Assembly: GCA_944412445.1 (NCBI GenBank)
Contig: CALYBJ010000009.1
Span: 1 to 64,000, forward strand
Direction of reading: 5' to 3'
DNA from: an uncultured Clostridia bacterium
GTDB lineage: Bacteria; Bacillota; Clostridia; Oscillospirales; Acutalibacteraceae
DNA length: 64,000 nucleotides
Part shown: positions 7,142-15,239 of the stretch, in pieces
Numbering within the stretch: the stretch's first letter is position 1
How the letters are laid out: each line of letters opens with the position of its first letter
Position numbers and translations under genes: made by a program
Notes under the pieces: model-generated
Database searches by the model: none
What the model was told of the DNA's origin: nothing
What the model saw: the letters and a program-made list of their open reading frames with translations, nothing else

Positions 7142-7636
7142 TTAATTTTGCTTTTTAAGTCTTTCCTCTATGTCTCCGATTATGGCTTCAGGCACAAAAT
7201 TCTTTATGTTTCCCCCTAAAGCGCATATTTCCCTTACGGTGCTGGAGCTTAAATACATATACTCAAGACTTGACACGAGAAATACCGTATCTACTCCCGG
7301 AGCTAACTGTCTGTTAATAAGAGCCTGCTGGAATTCGTCCTCGAAATCGGACACAGCCCTGAGGCCCTTAACTATTGCCGACGCTCCGGCTTTCGTAACA
7401 TAATCCGCAAGAAGTCCGTTATAGGAATCCACCGTCACATTGGGAATACTGCCGCCGAGACTTCTTTTAAGAAGCTCCACCCGCTCCTCTGCCGTAAATG
7501 TGCCGCCGTTTTTCTTTGCGTTGTAGGATACAAGCACAACTACTCTGTCAAACATTCCGGCAGCTCTTTTTATAATATCCAGGTGGCCGTTTGTTACCGG
7601 GTCAAAGCTTCCGGGATAAACCGCAAGTCTTTCCAA
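7142..7636 (-). CDS. coaD: phosphopantetheine adenylyltransferase
   Basis: Transfers AMP from ATP to 4'-phosphopantetheine, the penultimate step of coenzyme A synthesis. 164 residues, the usual length. It shows the nucleotidyltransferase motif YPGSFDPVTNGHLDII (T-x-x-H variant TNGH) at residues 7-22 and the C-terminal LSSSTVREI motif (about 129-137). The start ATG at 7636 is 4 bases after the stop of rsmD; rsmD-coaD is a widely conserved pair. Confidence 0.98.
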   Translation of the reverse strand: MERLAVYPGSFDPVTNGHLDIIKRAAGMFDRVVVLVSYNAKKNGGTFTAEERVELLKRSLGGSIPNVTVDSYNGLLADYVTKAGASAIVKGLRAVSDFEDEFQQALINRQLAPGVDTVFLVSSLEYMYLSSSTVREICALGGNIKNFVPEAIIGDIEERLKKQN

Positions 7637-7640
7637 AATA

Positions 7641-8198
7641 TTATCCCCTTTCCGCTGTATCCTCAGTATATCTGTATATTACTATCTGTGTTTTAGAATA
7701 GGTTTCTCTTTTCGCCTCTCTGAATTTTCCCGAAAACTCCGGCATTTCTTCGTTTCTGTCGGTTTCGCAGACGATTATTCCGCCGTCGTTCATAACCTGA
7801 GGCGCAAGGCTCAGCGCCTTTTCGGCAAGTCCTTTTTTATAGGGAGGGTCAATAAATATTATATCAAACTTTTCCCTTGCGGTTTTAAGATATGACAGAG
7901 AATCTCCGTTAAATACCGAAGCCTTTTCCTTTAAGCGGCAATGCTCAAGGTTTTCGTTTACAACATTTACCGCCCTGCGGTTCAGATCAACGAAAACGGC
8001 TTTTTCGGCGCCGCGGCTCAGGGCTTCTATGCCCAGCTGTCCCGAACCGGCAAAAAGATCAAGAACCGTTCTGCCTTCTATTTCAAACTGTATCGAATTA
8101 AAAATCGCGCCTTTTACCTTGTCTCCGGTGGGTCTTATGTCCTCGCCCTCAAGGGTAATAAGCCTTCTGCCCTTTGCAGAGCCTGTTATAACTCTCAT
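7641..8198 (-). CDS. rsmD: 16S rRNA (guanine-966 N2)-methyltransferase
   Basis: Methylates G966 of 16S rRNA using S-adenosylmethionine. 185 residues. MRVITGSAKGRRL starts the family; the SAM-binding loop is VLDLFAGSGQLGIEALSRGA (about 45-64) and the catalytic motif is IIFIDPPYKKG (about 115-125). First gene of the five-gene minus-strand operon that runs through coaD to the pseudouridine synthase. Confidence 0.97.
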   Translation of the reverse strand: MRVITGSAKGRRLITLEGEDIRPTGDKVKGAIFNSIQFEIEGRTVLDLFAGSGQLGIEALSRGAEKAVFVDLNRRAVNVVNENLEHCRLKEKASVFNGDSLSYLKTAREKFDIIFIDPPYKKGLAEKALSLAPQVMNDGGIIVCETDRNEEMPEFSGKFREAKRETYSKTQIVIYRYTEDTAERG

Positions 8199-8583
8199 TT
8201 TATTCTCCGTTTTTCACTGCATATATATATGTATTATCTCATTTTAAAAGGGAATTTGTCAATAGTTATAAGAAAAAAAGTATAAATTTATGCTTTGGCA
8301 AAATTTAACTGAAAAAATGCAAAAAAAATACTATATATTTTTGAAATTATGCAACAGTTTGACATTTCTCCCGCTCTAATATACGGAAGGACAAAAAAAA
8401 GAAAGAATGTGATAAGAATGTATTATTAACTTTATTTCCTGTTTGCGTAAATTTAAAAAATAAATGGAGATATACGTGAAAGCAAAAAATAATAATCGTG
8501 ATATTGACATTGATTACCGTTAATAAATCTTTTTAAGATTTTATACAATCAGCACAAAAAGACAACAATATCATGCAAAATTA
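8199..8583. other. AT-rich gap before the dockerin island
   Basis: No gene seen. Long A and T runs, with TTGACA hexamers at 8359 and near 8508 but without well-spaced -10 boxes. The only convincing promoter of the gap is the one at 8584. Confidence 0.5.
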
Positions 8584-8612
8584 TTGACAAAATTAAAAAA
8601 TCAAATTACAAT
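8584..8612 (+). promoter_or_regulatory. SigA-type promoter of the first dockerin genes
   Basis: TTGACA, exactly 17 bases, TACAAT. The start codon of the first dockerin gene lies about 90 bases downstream and has an AAGGAGG site. The same -35/-10 pair recurs at 10263-10291 before the protease. Confidence 0.75.
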
Positions 8613-8703
8613 ATAACCGTAAATGACAATATTTTTCATAATTATTTTATAATCACAATTCAGCAAAACTTAAACAATCAAATATTTCTAAGGAGGAACG
8701 TTT

Positions 8704-9348
8704 ATGAAAGCAAAAAAAATAACCTGTGTTTTACTTACATTGGCAATGGTTTTTACCCTGTTCGGTTACGCCGCCGCAGAAAATCAGGAAGCAGTTTTCA
8801 GTGAAAAGTATATGAACAGAATCGGAGACGTAAACGGAGACGGGGAGATTACAGCAAATGACGCAAGAGAAGCCTTAAGAGCCTCGGCACAGCTATCGGT
8901 ATTAAGTGATCAGCAGAAGAGAGCCGCAGATTTGGACGCAAACGGACTTACAAGCGCCGACGCAAGAAAAATACTGAGAGTTTCCGCAGGCTTAGACAGT
9001 TTTGACGACATAGATATTTACACCTCTTCATCACAGATACTTAACGTAGGTCATTTCAAAAATCCGGAATTCGGAAAATACTCTTGGCGGTACACTCTTG
9101 AACCTGAAGACGCAGTTACTGCAATTGTCGAAACCGCAGTGCCTCCTCAGGTAAATTATAAGGGCAGTGTAAATACAACCTTTAAATTTCGTCTTAAGGG
9201 CAACGAGGACTGCAAAATAACTCTTCAGCTTATAAATCTTTCCGATAATTCCGTAGAAGAGGAATTAAGCTTTAATTTATGCTATTACCGCACGGGACTT
9301 GAATGGGACGACTGGGAGACTATTTCAGAGCATTTGACGGATTATTAA
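8704..9348 (+). CDS. secreted dockerin protein with chagasin-like (I42) domain and protease-like tail
   Basis: A 214-residue exported protein. Signal peptide 1-26 (cleavage near YAAA). A type I dockerin pair follows: GDVNGDGEITANDAR and DLDANGLTSADARKILR, both with calcium-loop Asp/Asn residues, for docking to a cohesin scaffold. Residues about 112-192 look like a chagasin-fold inhibitor of C1 cysteine proteases: NPEFGKYSW fits the NPTTG-type loop, and a Gly/Thr loop precedes FKFRL. The third loop (RPW in the family) is not clear. The last 20 residues contain TGLEWDDWETISEHL, nearly identical to residues 40-54 of the protease at 10765. Cotranscribed with the next gene (31-base gap). The dockerin is firm; the inhibitor role is inference. 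Confidence 0.8.
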   Translation: MKAKKITCVLLTLAMVFTLFGYAAAENQEAVFSEKYMNRIGDVNGDGEITANDAREALRASAQLSVLSDQQKRAADLDANGLTSADARKILRVSAGLDSFDDIDIYTSSSQILNVGHFKNPEFGKYSWRYTLEPEDAVTAIVETAVPPQVNYKGSVNTTFKFRLKGNEDCKITLQLINLSDNSVEEELSFNLCYYRTGLEWDDWETISEHLTDY

Positions 9349-9379
9349 AGCGGACAATATTCAAAACGGAGGCTAAACA

Positions 9380-10126
9380 ATGAAAATTAAAAGTTTTTTA
9401 TGCTTATTTCTTTCCCTTTTGATGCTTTTATCTTTATATATTCCCGTTTTTGCAGCAGAGGAAGAAAAAGCAGGTACAGGCACCCATATAATTTATATTG
9501 AAGGCAGTCCCAAGTCCGTAATACACAATGAGTATTTTAAGCTTTATTACAACGATATTTTCGAGGCTGAATACGGGTCCCTTGACAATTATGTCCTTAA
9601 TGAAATGACAAGGATAACGGTTGAGTCACTTCCCGAAGAGGGATATACATATATTACGGTTATTCTCACAGAAAAGCCGGAAAACCAATCCTATAAGGAA
9701 TATAATGAAGCTGTACTTAAAGACGCGGAAATTCTTTACGCCGGGGACACAAGACCTATGGCGGTTATAAAGGCGGATAAGGCGGACGCCTTGAAGCTTG
9801 CGGAAAACGAATTCGTTGCGGCTGTTTTTCCCGGATTTTTCAGTTTTCATTATTTTATTTCGGATATTATAGGCAGCGGTAAAATGGGAGATGTCACCGG
9901 CAACGATAATGTTACAGCGGCTGACGCAAGAAAAGTGCTGAGATTTTCCGCAGGACTTGAAAAAATCCAAAAGGACGAAGCAAAAATGTTTTATATTAAA
10001 GGCGATATGAATTTTGACAATACGGTAAACGCCGCCGACGCAAGGCTTATACTTCGTACCTCGGCAAATCTTGAAAAAGAAACGGAAATGTGTTTTCCAT
10101 ACGCCGCCTACTGGAAGGATTTTTAA
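9380..10126 (+). CDS. secreted dockerin protein with unassigned N-terminal domain
   Basis: 248 residues. Signal peptide 1-25 (LSLYIPVFAA). Residues about 30-155 are not matched to a named family. The pattern TYITVILTEKP, a helix, AEILYAGDTRPMAVIKADK, a helix and FVAAVFPGF reads as alternating strands and helices, like the I9/propeptide-inhibitor fold, but this is a guess. Residues about 168-240 are a C-terminal dockerin: GDVTGNDNVTAADARKVLR and GDMNFDNTVNAADARLILR. GGAGG precedes the ATG by 7 bases. Last gene of the two-gene transcript, which ends at a strong terminator. Confidence 0.8.
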   Translation: MKIKSFLCLFLSLLMLLSLYIPVFAAEEEKAGTGTHIIYIEGSPKSVIHNEYFKLYYNDIFEAEYGSLDNYVLNEMTRITVESLPEEGYTYITVILTEKPENQSYKEYNEAVLKDAEILYAGDTRPMAVIKADKADALKLAENEFVAAVFPGFFSFHYFISDIIGSGKMGDVTGNDNVTAADARKVLRFSAGLEKIQKDEAKMFYIKGDMNFDNTVNAADARLILRTSANLEKETEMCFPYAAYWKDF

Positions 10127-10164
10127 TAAGCTCTGAACTATTCTGAAATTATAAAAATAACATT

Positions 10165-10198
10165 AAACGGAAGTCGAAAAACTTCCGTTTTTTATTTT
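10165..10198. terminator. strong Rho-independent terminator
   Basis: Perfect 10-base stem AAACGGAAGT/ACTTCCGTTT around a CGAAAA loop, followed by a T-rich tail (TTTATTTTATTG). Ends the transcript of the first two dockerin genes. Confidence 0.9.
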
Positions 10199-10262
10199 AT
10201 TGTTAAAAATAAATCTTTTGTTAATTCTTTATAAAATTTTCAAAGAAATTGAAACAATAATA

Positions 10263-10291
10263 TTGACATAAGAGATAAAATAAGATACAAT
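10263..10291 (+). promoter_or_regulatory. SigA-type promoter, possible distal promoter of the protease
   Basis: TTGACA, 17 bases, TACAAT, identical in its boxes and spacing to the promoter at 8584. If used it would give the protease mRNA a leader of roughly 470 bases. Confidence 0.6.
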
Positions 10292-10501
10292 ACAAATAGA
10301 AATATTTGCAAATTTTTTCGCTAAAATTACAAAAATCCCGTATTAATAAAAAATGGGGCAGAATTGTTAATTTGTTTATCATATAAGCAAGAGGTGATTC
10401 CAATGAATATTAAATAGCTTTAACTGGAAAAAAAGAATTATAAATACAATACAAACAATACCACCACTTTTACAGCGACAATTATATCCAATCTGTCTGA
10501 G

Positions 10502-10529
10502 TTGTAAAAACAGTAAAGTAAAGTAATAT
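10502..10529 (+). promoter_or_regulatory. possible proximal promoter of the protease
   Basis: TTGTAA, 16 bases, TAATAT, about 235 bases before the protease start. Weaker than the distal site, in very AT-rich sequence. Confidence 0.35.
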
Positions 10530-10764
10530 AGTTGCAAACCATAATATACAGCCGAGAAAACCTTAACAATAGCGCATTAATTACTTTTTCAGATATAAAA
10601 TCTTATCTGAAAAAAGTCGTTCCGTTTGAAATATTATATAAAATTTCTATTTATGCATTTGATGTTACAAAGATATACAATAACATACAAGTTATCATAA
10701 ATAAAAAAAGATATAACATTTTACATAGGTTTTAGTCAAAAAAAAGAGATGGGAGTTGTAAATA

Positions 10765-11847
10765 ATGAAAAAAAATACCTATAAATTCATTTCATATATT
10801 ATTTTATTTTGTTTATTATTAAATTTAACTTTTTTTTCTGCTATTGCGGATAACGACACAAGTATAGAAGCAGCCTATACTACAGGATTAATATGGGATG
10901 ATTGGGAAACTATAGAAGCACATTTAGATAATTCCCCTGTTACTTATTCAACACTACCAGCATGGGCTAGCAATCTGACTAAATTTCCTCTTCCTGATTC
11001 TCAAGGTCAAGGGTCACAGGGTAGTTGTGTTGCTTGGGCTGTAGGCTACGCTTTAAAATCTGGGCAGGAACATGTAAAAAGAGACTGGTACTTAAGATCA
11101 GATTCGCATTTATTTAGTCCTTCTTATATTTTTAATCAACTAAACGAAGGAGAAAACAGCGGTATAACAATTTCTGAAGCAATGAATTTAGTTGTATCCC
11201 AAGGCACTTGTCCCCTTACTTATTTTCCGTATAATGAAAATAATTACACTTCACAGCCCACAGCAATACAAAGCGCGGCGGCAGGATTATATAAAGCGGC
11301 AAGCTGGAATACAATACAGGGAATCAATGCAATTAAATCAAGGATTGCAAATGGTGACGGAGTTGTCATAGGAATTTGCGTCTACGACAACTTTTACGAT
11401 TTTGATGAAGAGAATTGCATGTACGATAGTATAAGTGGCGAAAACAACGGGGGGCATGCTGTCTGCCTTATAGGTTATGATGATGATGAAGGTGGATTTC
11501 AATTTATAAACTCCTGGGGCACTGACTGGGGAGATAATGGATCCGGTTGGATATCATACGATTTTGTAAATAATGCAACTATTAACCATCATGGTGCAGG
11601 TATCGGCTATGTTTTAAATAATACCGCAACTGATAATTACTGCATGGGAGATGTCACCGGAGACGGTAATGTTACAGCGGCTGACGCAAGATTAATCTTA
11701 CAGGTTTCATCGTCCTCCGCAACCATATCGGCAAATCAGTATGTGCTTGGTGATGTTAACGGAGACGCTCAAATTACGGCAAGTGACGCTCAAGCCATTT
11801 TGCAATACTCGTCAGGAGTTATTGATAAATTACCAATATATGAATAG
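10765..11847 (+). CDS. secreted dockerin-bearing C1A (papain-family) cysteine protease
   Basis: 360 residues. Signal peptide 1-28. Catalytic domain about 65-290 with the full papain set: oxyanion Gln82 and Cys88 in QGSQGSCVAWA, His231 in GGHAVCLIGYDD and Asn249 in NSWGTDWGDNG. It should therefore be active. The segment between signal and catalytic domain is only about 35 residues (with TGLIWDDWETIEAHL), much shorter than a standard I29 prodomain. A C-terminal dockerin (GDVTGDGNVTAADARLILQ and GDVNGDAQITASDAQAILQ) would attach it to a cohesin scaffold. Start ATG follows GGGAGTTG. Base and codon use is visibly more AT-rich than in its neighbours, suggesting transfer. Flanked by inhibitor-like dockerin proteins. 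Confidence 0.93.
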   Translation: MKKNTYKFISYIILFCLLLNLTFFSAIADNDTSIEAAYTTGLIWDDWETIEAHLDNSPVTYSTLPAWASNLTKFPLPDSQGQGSQGSCVAWAVGYALKSGQEHVKRDWYLRSDSHLFSPSYIFNQLNEGENSGITISEAMNLVVSQGTCPLTYFPYNENNYTSQPTAIQSAAAGLYKAASWNTIQGINAIKSRIANGDGVVIGICVYDNFYDFDEENCMYDSISGENNGGHAVCLIGYDDDEGGFQFINSWGTDWGDNGSGWISYDFVNNATINHHGAGIGYVLNNTATDNYCMGDVTGDGNVTAADARLILQVSSSSATISANQYVLGDVNGDAQITASDAQAILQYSSGVIDKLPIYE

Positions 11848-11983
11848 AAAAAAATCAGCAGCAATTTGTCTACATATTTTAATTTAATTAGTAAATACAT
11901 AACATATTAAATTATAGTTTCTTTGCATTCAAATCTTAATAATAACATAATAATATAAATTTATATGAAAGAGGGATATATGT

Positions 11984-12589
11984 ATGAACGCAAAAAAAAT
12001 AATCTGCGCTGTACTTTCATTGTCAATGGCGTTATCTTTAAGCGTATGGGCGTTAGCTGCCCAAGAGGAGTCCTCGGAAACGGATATTTCCGCTCCCGAA
12101 ATAACATACAGCTGGGGAGACCTTAACGGCGACAACAAAATTACCGCTCAGGATGCAAGAATTTGTTTAAGAGCGGCGGCTCAGCTGGAAACCCTTGACA
12201 AAAACCAGTTATACGCGGCTGACGTTTTCGGCACAGGGGAAATAATAAGCGCCAACGCAAGGAAAATACTCCGTGTTTCGGCAAATCTTGATATTTTCGA
12301 CGATATAAAAGTTCAGCTCGGCAAGGGAGAGCAGTACACCGTCTACGGACTTGAAACATCAGGCGCATATACCTGGCAATGCAGCGTTTCTCCCGGCGAA
12401 GGTCTTGAAGTAACCAAAACAGTATATAACGACTCCGAACAGGACGTTGACGGAGGTCCGGTTAATCAGATTTTCACCTTTACGGGAATTAATGCGGGAG
12501 AATATACGGTAAACTTAAAACTTGTAAGACCCTGGATTTCAGAGGACGAGCCTCTACGTGAAATACAGTTTACCGTTATTGTTAAATAA
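11984..12589 (+). CDS. secreted dockerin protein with chagasin-like (I42) inhibitor domain
   Basis: 201 residues, paralog of the 8704-9348 protein. Signal peptide 1-26 (MNAKKIICAVLSLSMALSLS). N-terminal dockerin: GDLNGDNKITAQDARICLR and, more degenerate, DVFGTGEIISANARKILR. Residues about 108-201 carry the chagasin hallmarks in order: ETSGAYTW at the NPTTG-loop position, GGPVNQIFTF at the second loop, and RPWISEDEP followed by REIQFTVIV at the third loop, the signature that wedges into C1 protease active sites. AGAGGG precedes the ATG by 8 bases. It lies 136 bases after the protease and ends at a clear terminator. Likely role: holding the dockerin protease in check or resisting foreign proteases; inference from family and location. 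Confidence 0.85.
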   Translation: MNAKKIICAVLSLSMALSLSVWALAAQEESSETDISAPEITYSWGDLNGDNKITAQDARICLRAAAQLETLDKNQLYAADVFGTGEIISANARKILRVSANLDIFDDIKVQLGKGEQYTVYGLETSGAYTWQCSVSPGEGLEVTKTVYNDSEQDVDGGPVNQIFTFTGINAGEYTVNLKLVRPWISEDEPLREIQFTVIVK

Positions 12590-12611
12590 CCTAATAATTT
12601 TATAAGCATAA

Positions 12612-12648
12612 AAAAACAGGAGCGCGGTTTTCTGCGCTCCCTTTTTTT
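12612..12648. terminator. Rho-independent terminator
   Basis: GGAGCGC/GCGCTCC stem with an 8-base loop and a run of seven T. A-rich on the other side, so it can also serve the convergent HAD gene. Confidence 0.9.
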
Positions 12649-12656
12649 GTTATATT

Positions 12657-13298
12657 TCACAGCAAGCTTAAAAGCTCCAAGGGCTTTTCTATAATATGGT
12701 CTGCTCCTGCCTTTTCAAGTGTTTCCCTGTCCCTGAAGCCCCACAAAACTCCAACGCTTATAAGCTCTGCGTTTTTCGCCGTTTCCATATCCACATCGGA
12801 ATCACCTACATAGAGGATGTTTTCCTTTTTCAGCTGCATTTTATCAATGGCTCTTAAAACATTGTCCGGGGCAGGCTTTAGGGGAGATACTCCGTTATCC
12901 CCTATAACAGCGGTAAAAACATTTCCGAACATACTGTCGCAGAGAATTTTCGCCGCATTTTCCGCCTTGTTTGTTACAACGGCTGTTTTTATACCCATGG
13001 CGTTAAGCTCCCTTATAAGCTCAGGTATGCCATCGTAAGGAGCCGTTTTGTTTCTTGCGTGGTCCTTATAATACAAAAGCATTTCATCGGTTATTTTCTT
13101 CAATGTATTTTCGTCTGTTCCATCTCCCGCCGCTCTTTTCATAAGAGTGGGTATTCCGTTTCCCACGAAACGCCTGACCTCATCCACGGTTCTTTCTTTC
13201 ATATTATTGCTTCTTAAAACATAATTTGTACTGTCCGCTAAATCATTAAGCGTATTCAGCAGCGTGCCGTCAAGGTCAAATATAATTCCTTTTATCAT
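12657..13298 (-). CDS. HAD-family phosphatase, phosphoglycolate phosphatase-like
   Basis: 213-residue cytoplasmic phosphohydrolase. Motif I IIFDLDGTLLNT (nucleophile Asp8 and Asp10), motif II TAVVTNK, motif III Lys in PLKPAPD, and motif IV YVGDSDVDMETAKNA, with a helical cap between motifs I and II. This is the Gph/PpaX subclass, which acts on phosphoglycolate or similar small phosphates; the substrate is not determinable here. Its stop is 9 bases past the terminator shared with the dockerin gene. uvrC lies 15 bases upstream, so they probably share a transcript. Confidence 0.9.
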   Translation of the reverse strand: MIKGIIFDLDGTLLNTLNDLADSTNYVLRSNNMKERTVDEVRRFVGNGIPTLMKRAAGDGTDENTLKKITDEMLLYYKDHARNKTAPYDGIPELIRELNAMGIKTAVVTNKAENAAKILCDSMFGNVFTAVIGDNGVSPLKPAPDNVLRAIDKMQLKKENILYVGDSDVDMETAKNAELISVGVLWGFRDRETLEKAGADHIIEKPLELLSLL

Positions 13299-13313
13299 TT
13301 TTATTCTTTCCTT

Positions 13314-15161
13314 TTATTGATTTCTGCGGTAAAAATTATAAATATTTTCTGCCAGTCTTTCGCTTATTCCCTCAACCTGACAAAGCTCCTTTATGTCGGC
13401 TTTTTTTATAGCTGAAACAGTTTTAAAATGGCGAAGCAGTGCCTTTGCTTTTTCTTTTCCTATTCCCTCTATATCTGTTAAGGTCATTGCGGTGAGAGTT
13501 TTCGCCTGCTTCTTTCTGTGATACTCTACGGAAAATCTGTGGACTTCCTCCTGAATATCCGACACAAGGGTAAAAGCCTTCCGTCTGTCGTTTATGGCGA
13601 TTTCTCCTCCTGCGGCGGCAATGGCTCTCGTTCTGTGCTTGCTGTCCTTTACCATGCCGAAAAGAGGAATATTTCCGTACCCGAAGGACTCCAAAACAGG
13701 TTTTACCGCGTTTACCTGCCCGATTCCTCCGTCAAGAAGAATTAAATCCGGCATTTTCCCGAAGCCCTGATCCTCTCCGTCGTTTTTATGGATTTCATAT
13801 TCGTTAAAGCGTCTTGTCAAAACCTCTGCCATGGAGCGGTAGTCGTCCTGTCCCGAAAAGCCCTTGATTTCAAATCTTCTGTATGCGGATTTTAAAGGCT
13901 TTCCTCCCCGGAAAACTATCATGCCCCCTACATTGTCGGCTCCGTCCGTATGGGAAATATCGTAGGATTCGATATATTCGGGAGGCTTGTCAAGGCCTAA
14001 AAGGGAGCCGAGCTCGTCAAGAGCCGCCACGGTTTTTCCCGTTCTTCCTACGCTTTGAGCAAGCTTTTCAGCGGCGTTGCTTCTTGAAAGCTCCACAAGA
14101 GCCGCGTTTTCTCCCTTTTCGGGTATATATATTTTTACGCCCTTTCCCCTTTTTTCAGAAAGAAGCTCCGTAAGGCTTTCAATGTCCTCAATCTCTCCGT
14201 CAACGGCTATATCGTGAGGTATTCTGTCCCTTATGGAGTAGTAGTCGGCAATCATTTTTTCCCTTATTGCCGGAAGCTCGTCAATTGTTTCGCCTATAAA
14301 ATATTCGCTGTCAACAAGCCTGCCCTCCTGAAATCTCAGCACCGACATACACACCTTTTCATTGGCTTCGCATACGGCGAAAACATCCTGCTCCCTTACT
14401 CTCTGAGATACCACGCTTTGCTTTTTGCTTGTTTTTTCTATTGCCTGAATTGAATCCCTTATTGAAGCGGCTTTTTCAAACTCAAGATTTTCAGCCGCCT
14501 CCTCCATTTGCTTTTTAAGCTCCTTTACAATGCTTTCGTTGCCGCCTGTTATAAATTTTACCGCGTTGTCAACTGCTCTGTTATGGTCCTCTTTTGAAAT
14601 TTTTCCGCAGCAGGGCGCCGCGCACTGCTTTATATAATAGTTAAGGCATGGTCTCCCCGACCTTTTTATATCCCGGGGAAAAACCTTTGAGCATACGGGC
14701 AGCTTAAAAATACGGCAGGCTTCGGCAACTGATTTCGACACGCAGTCGGAGCTTGTATAAGGGCCTATATATTTTCCTCCGTCCTCCGTCTTCTGCTTTA
14801 CGGCGGAAAGATTTTTCCAGTCGTCTCCCCACACCTTAATATAATGATAGCCCTTGTCGTCCTTTAAAAGTATATTGTATTTAGGCGAGTGGAGCTTTAT
14901 AAGGTTACATTCCAGAACAAGGGCCTCAAACTCGCTGTTTACTATTATATAGTCGAAATCCTCAGCGTTTTCCACCATTTTCCGAACCTTCACCGTATGT
15001 CCGTTCTGGGAGCCGAAATACTGGCTGACTCTGTTTTTCAAAGCCTTTGCCTTGCCGATATATATAATCTTTCCGTTTTTGTCCTTCATTATATAAACGC
15101 CCGGCTCCAAAGGCAGCTTCATTGCCTTTTTCCTGAGCCTTTTAAGCTTTTCGTCCTCCAT
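13314..15161 (-). CDS. uvrC: excinuclease ABC subunit C
   Basis: Makes both incisions in nucleotide excision repair together with UvrB. 615 residues, full family length. N-terminal GIY-YIG nuclease (GVYIMKDKNGKIIYIGKAKA, residues about 22-41), central UVR motif for UvrB contact (KKQMEEAAENLEFEKAASIR), RNase H-like endonuclease domain (YIESYDISHTDG, LLDGGIGQV) and C-terminal helix-hairpin-helix pair (IEGIGKEKAKALLRHF, VEGISERLAENI). The ATG at 15161 was chosen because it follows GGGGTGAGG; an upstream extension to 15212 has no matching domain. A terminator separates it from ptsH. Confidence 0.97.
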   Translation of the reverse strand: MEDEKLKRLRKKAMKLPLEPGVYIMKDKNGKIIYIGKAKALKNRVSQYFGSQNGHTVKVRKMVENAEDFDYIIVNSEFEALVLECNLIKLHSPKYNILLKDDKGYHYIKVWGDDWKNLSAVKQKTEDGGKYIGPYTSSDCVSKSVAEACRIFKLPVCSKVFPRDIKRSGRPCLNYYIKQCAAPCCGKISKEDHNRAVDNAVKFITGGNESIVKELKKQMEEAAENLEFEKAASIRDSIQAIEKTSKKQSVVSQRVREQDVFAVCEANEKVCMSVLRFQEGRLVDSEYFIGETIDELPAIREKMIADYYSIRDRIPHDIAVDGEIEDIESLTELLSEKRGKGVKIYIPEKGENAALVELSRSNAAEKLAQSVGRTGKTVAALDELGSLLGLDKPPEYIESYDISHTDGADNVGGMIVFRGGKPLKSAYRRFEIKGFSGQDDYRSMAEVLTRRFNEYEIHKNDGEDQGFGKMPDLILLDGGIGQVNAVKPVLESFGYGNIPLFGMVKDSKHRTRAIAAAGGEIAINDRRKAFTLVSDIQEEVHRFSVEYHRKKQAKTLTAMTLTDIEGIGKEKAKALLRHFKTVSAIKKADIKELCQVEGISERLAENIYNFYRRNQ

Positions 15162-15180
15162 ATCCTCACCCCTTTTCCCT

Positions 15181-15222
15181 AAAATAAAAAAACAGCATAC
15201 CGCTTTCGGCATACCGTTTTTC
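15181..15222 (-). terminator. Rho-independent terminator of ptsH
   Basis: On the minus strand a 15-pair stem AAAAACGGTATGCCG with GCGGTATGCTGTTTTT (three G-U pairs, small A-rich loop), followed by a T run. At DNA level it looks like a direct repeat of GCATACCG; the wobble pairing makes it a hairpin. Confidence 0.75.
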
Positions 15223-15239
15223 TCAATGTCATGATGTTA

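Larger units (their letters stand above)
10199..10764 (+). other. AT-rich leader region before the cysteine protease
   Basis: No confident gene. It holds two promoter candidates and a tiny frame at 10403-10417: GAGGTGATTCC followed by ATG and stop after four codons (MNIK). The site is strong but the product is negligible; it could be a leader peptide or the stub of a lost gene. A 67-codon plus frame at 10532-10735 has no ribosome site and is not called. Confidence 0.5.

Noticed and set aside
8199..8583. Riboswitch or small RNA in the long gap before the dockerin genes
   Set aside because: No conserved riboswitch motif, no stable hairpin and no terminator seen.
10532..10735. 67-codon frame in the protease leader
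   Set aside because: No ribosome site, very AT-rich, no recognisable domain.
15186..15222. Direct repeat of GCATACCG near uvrC as a possible operator
   Set aside because: Explained by the ptsH terminator once G-U pairs are allowed.
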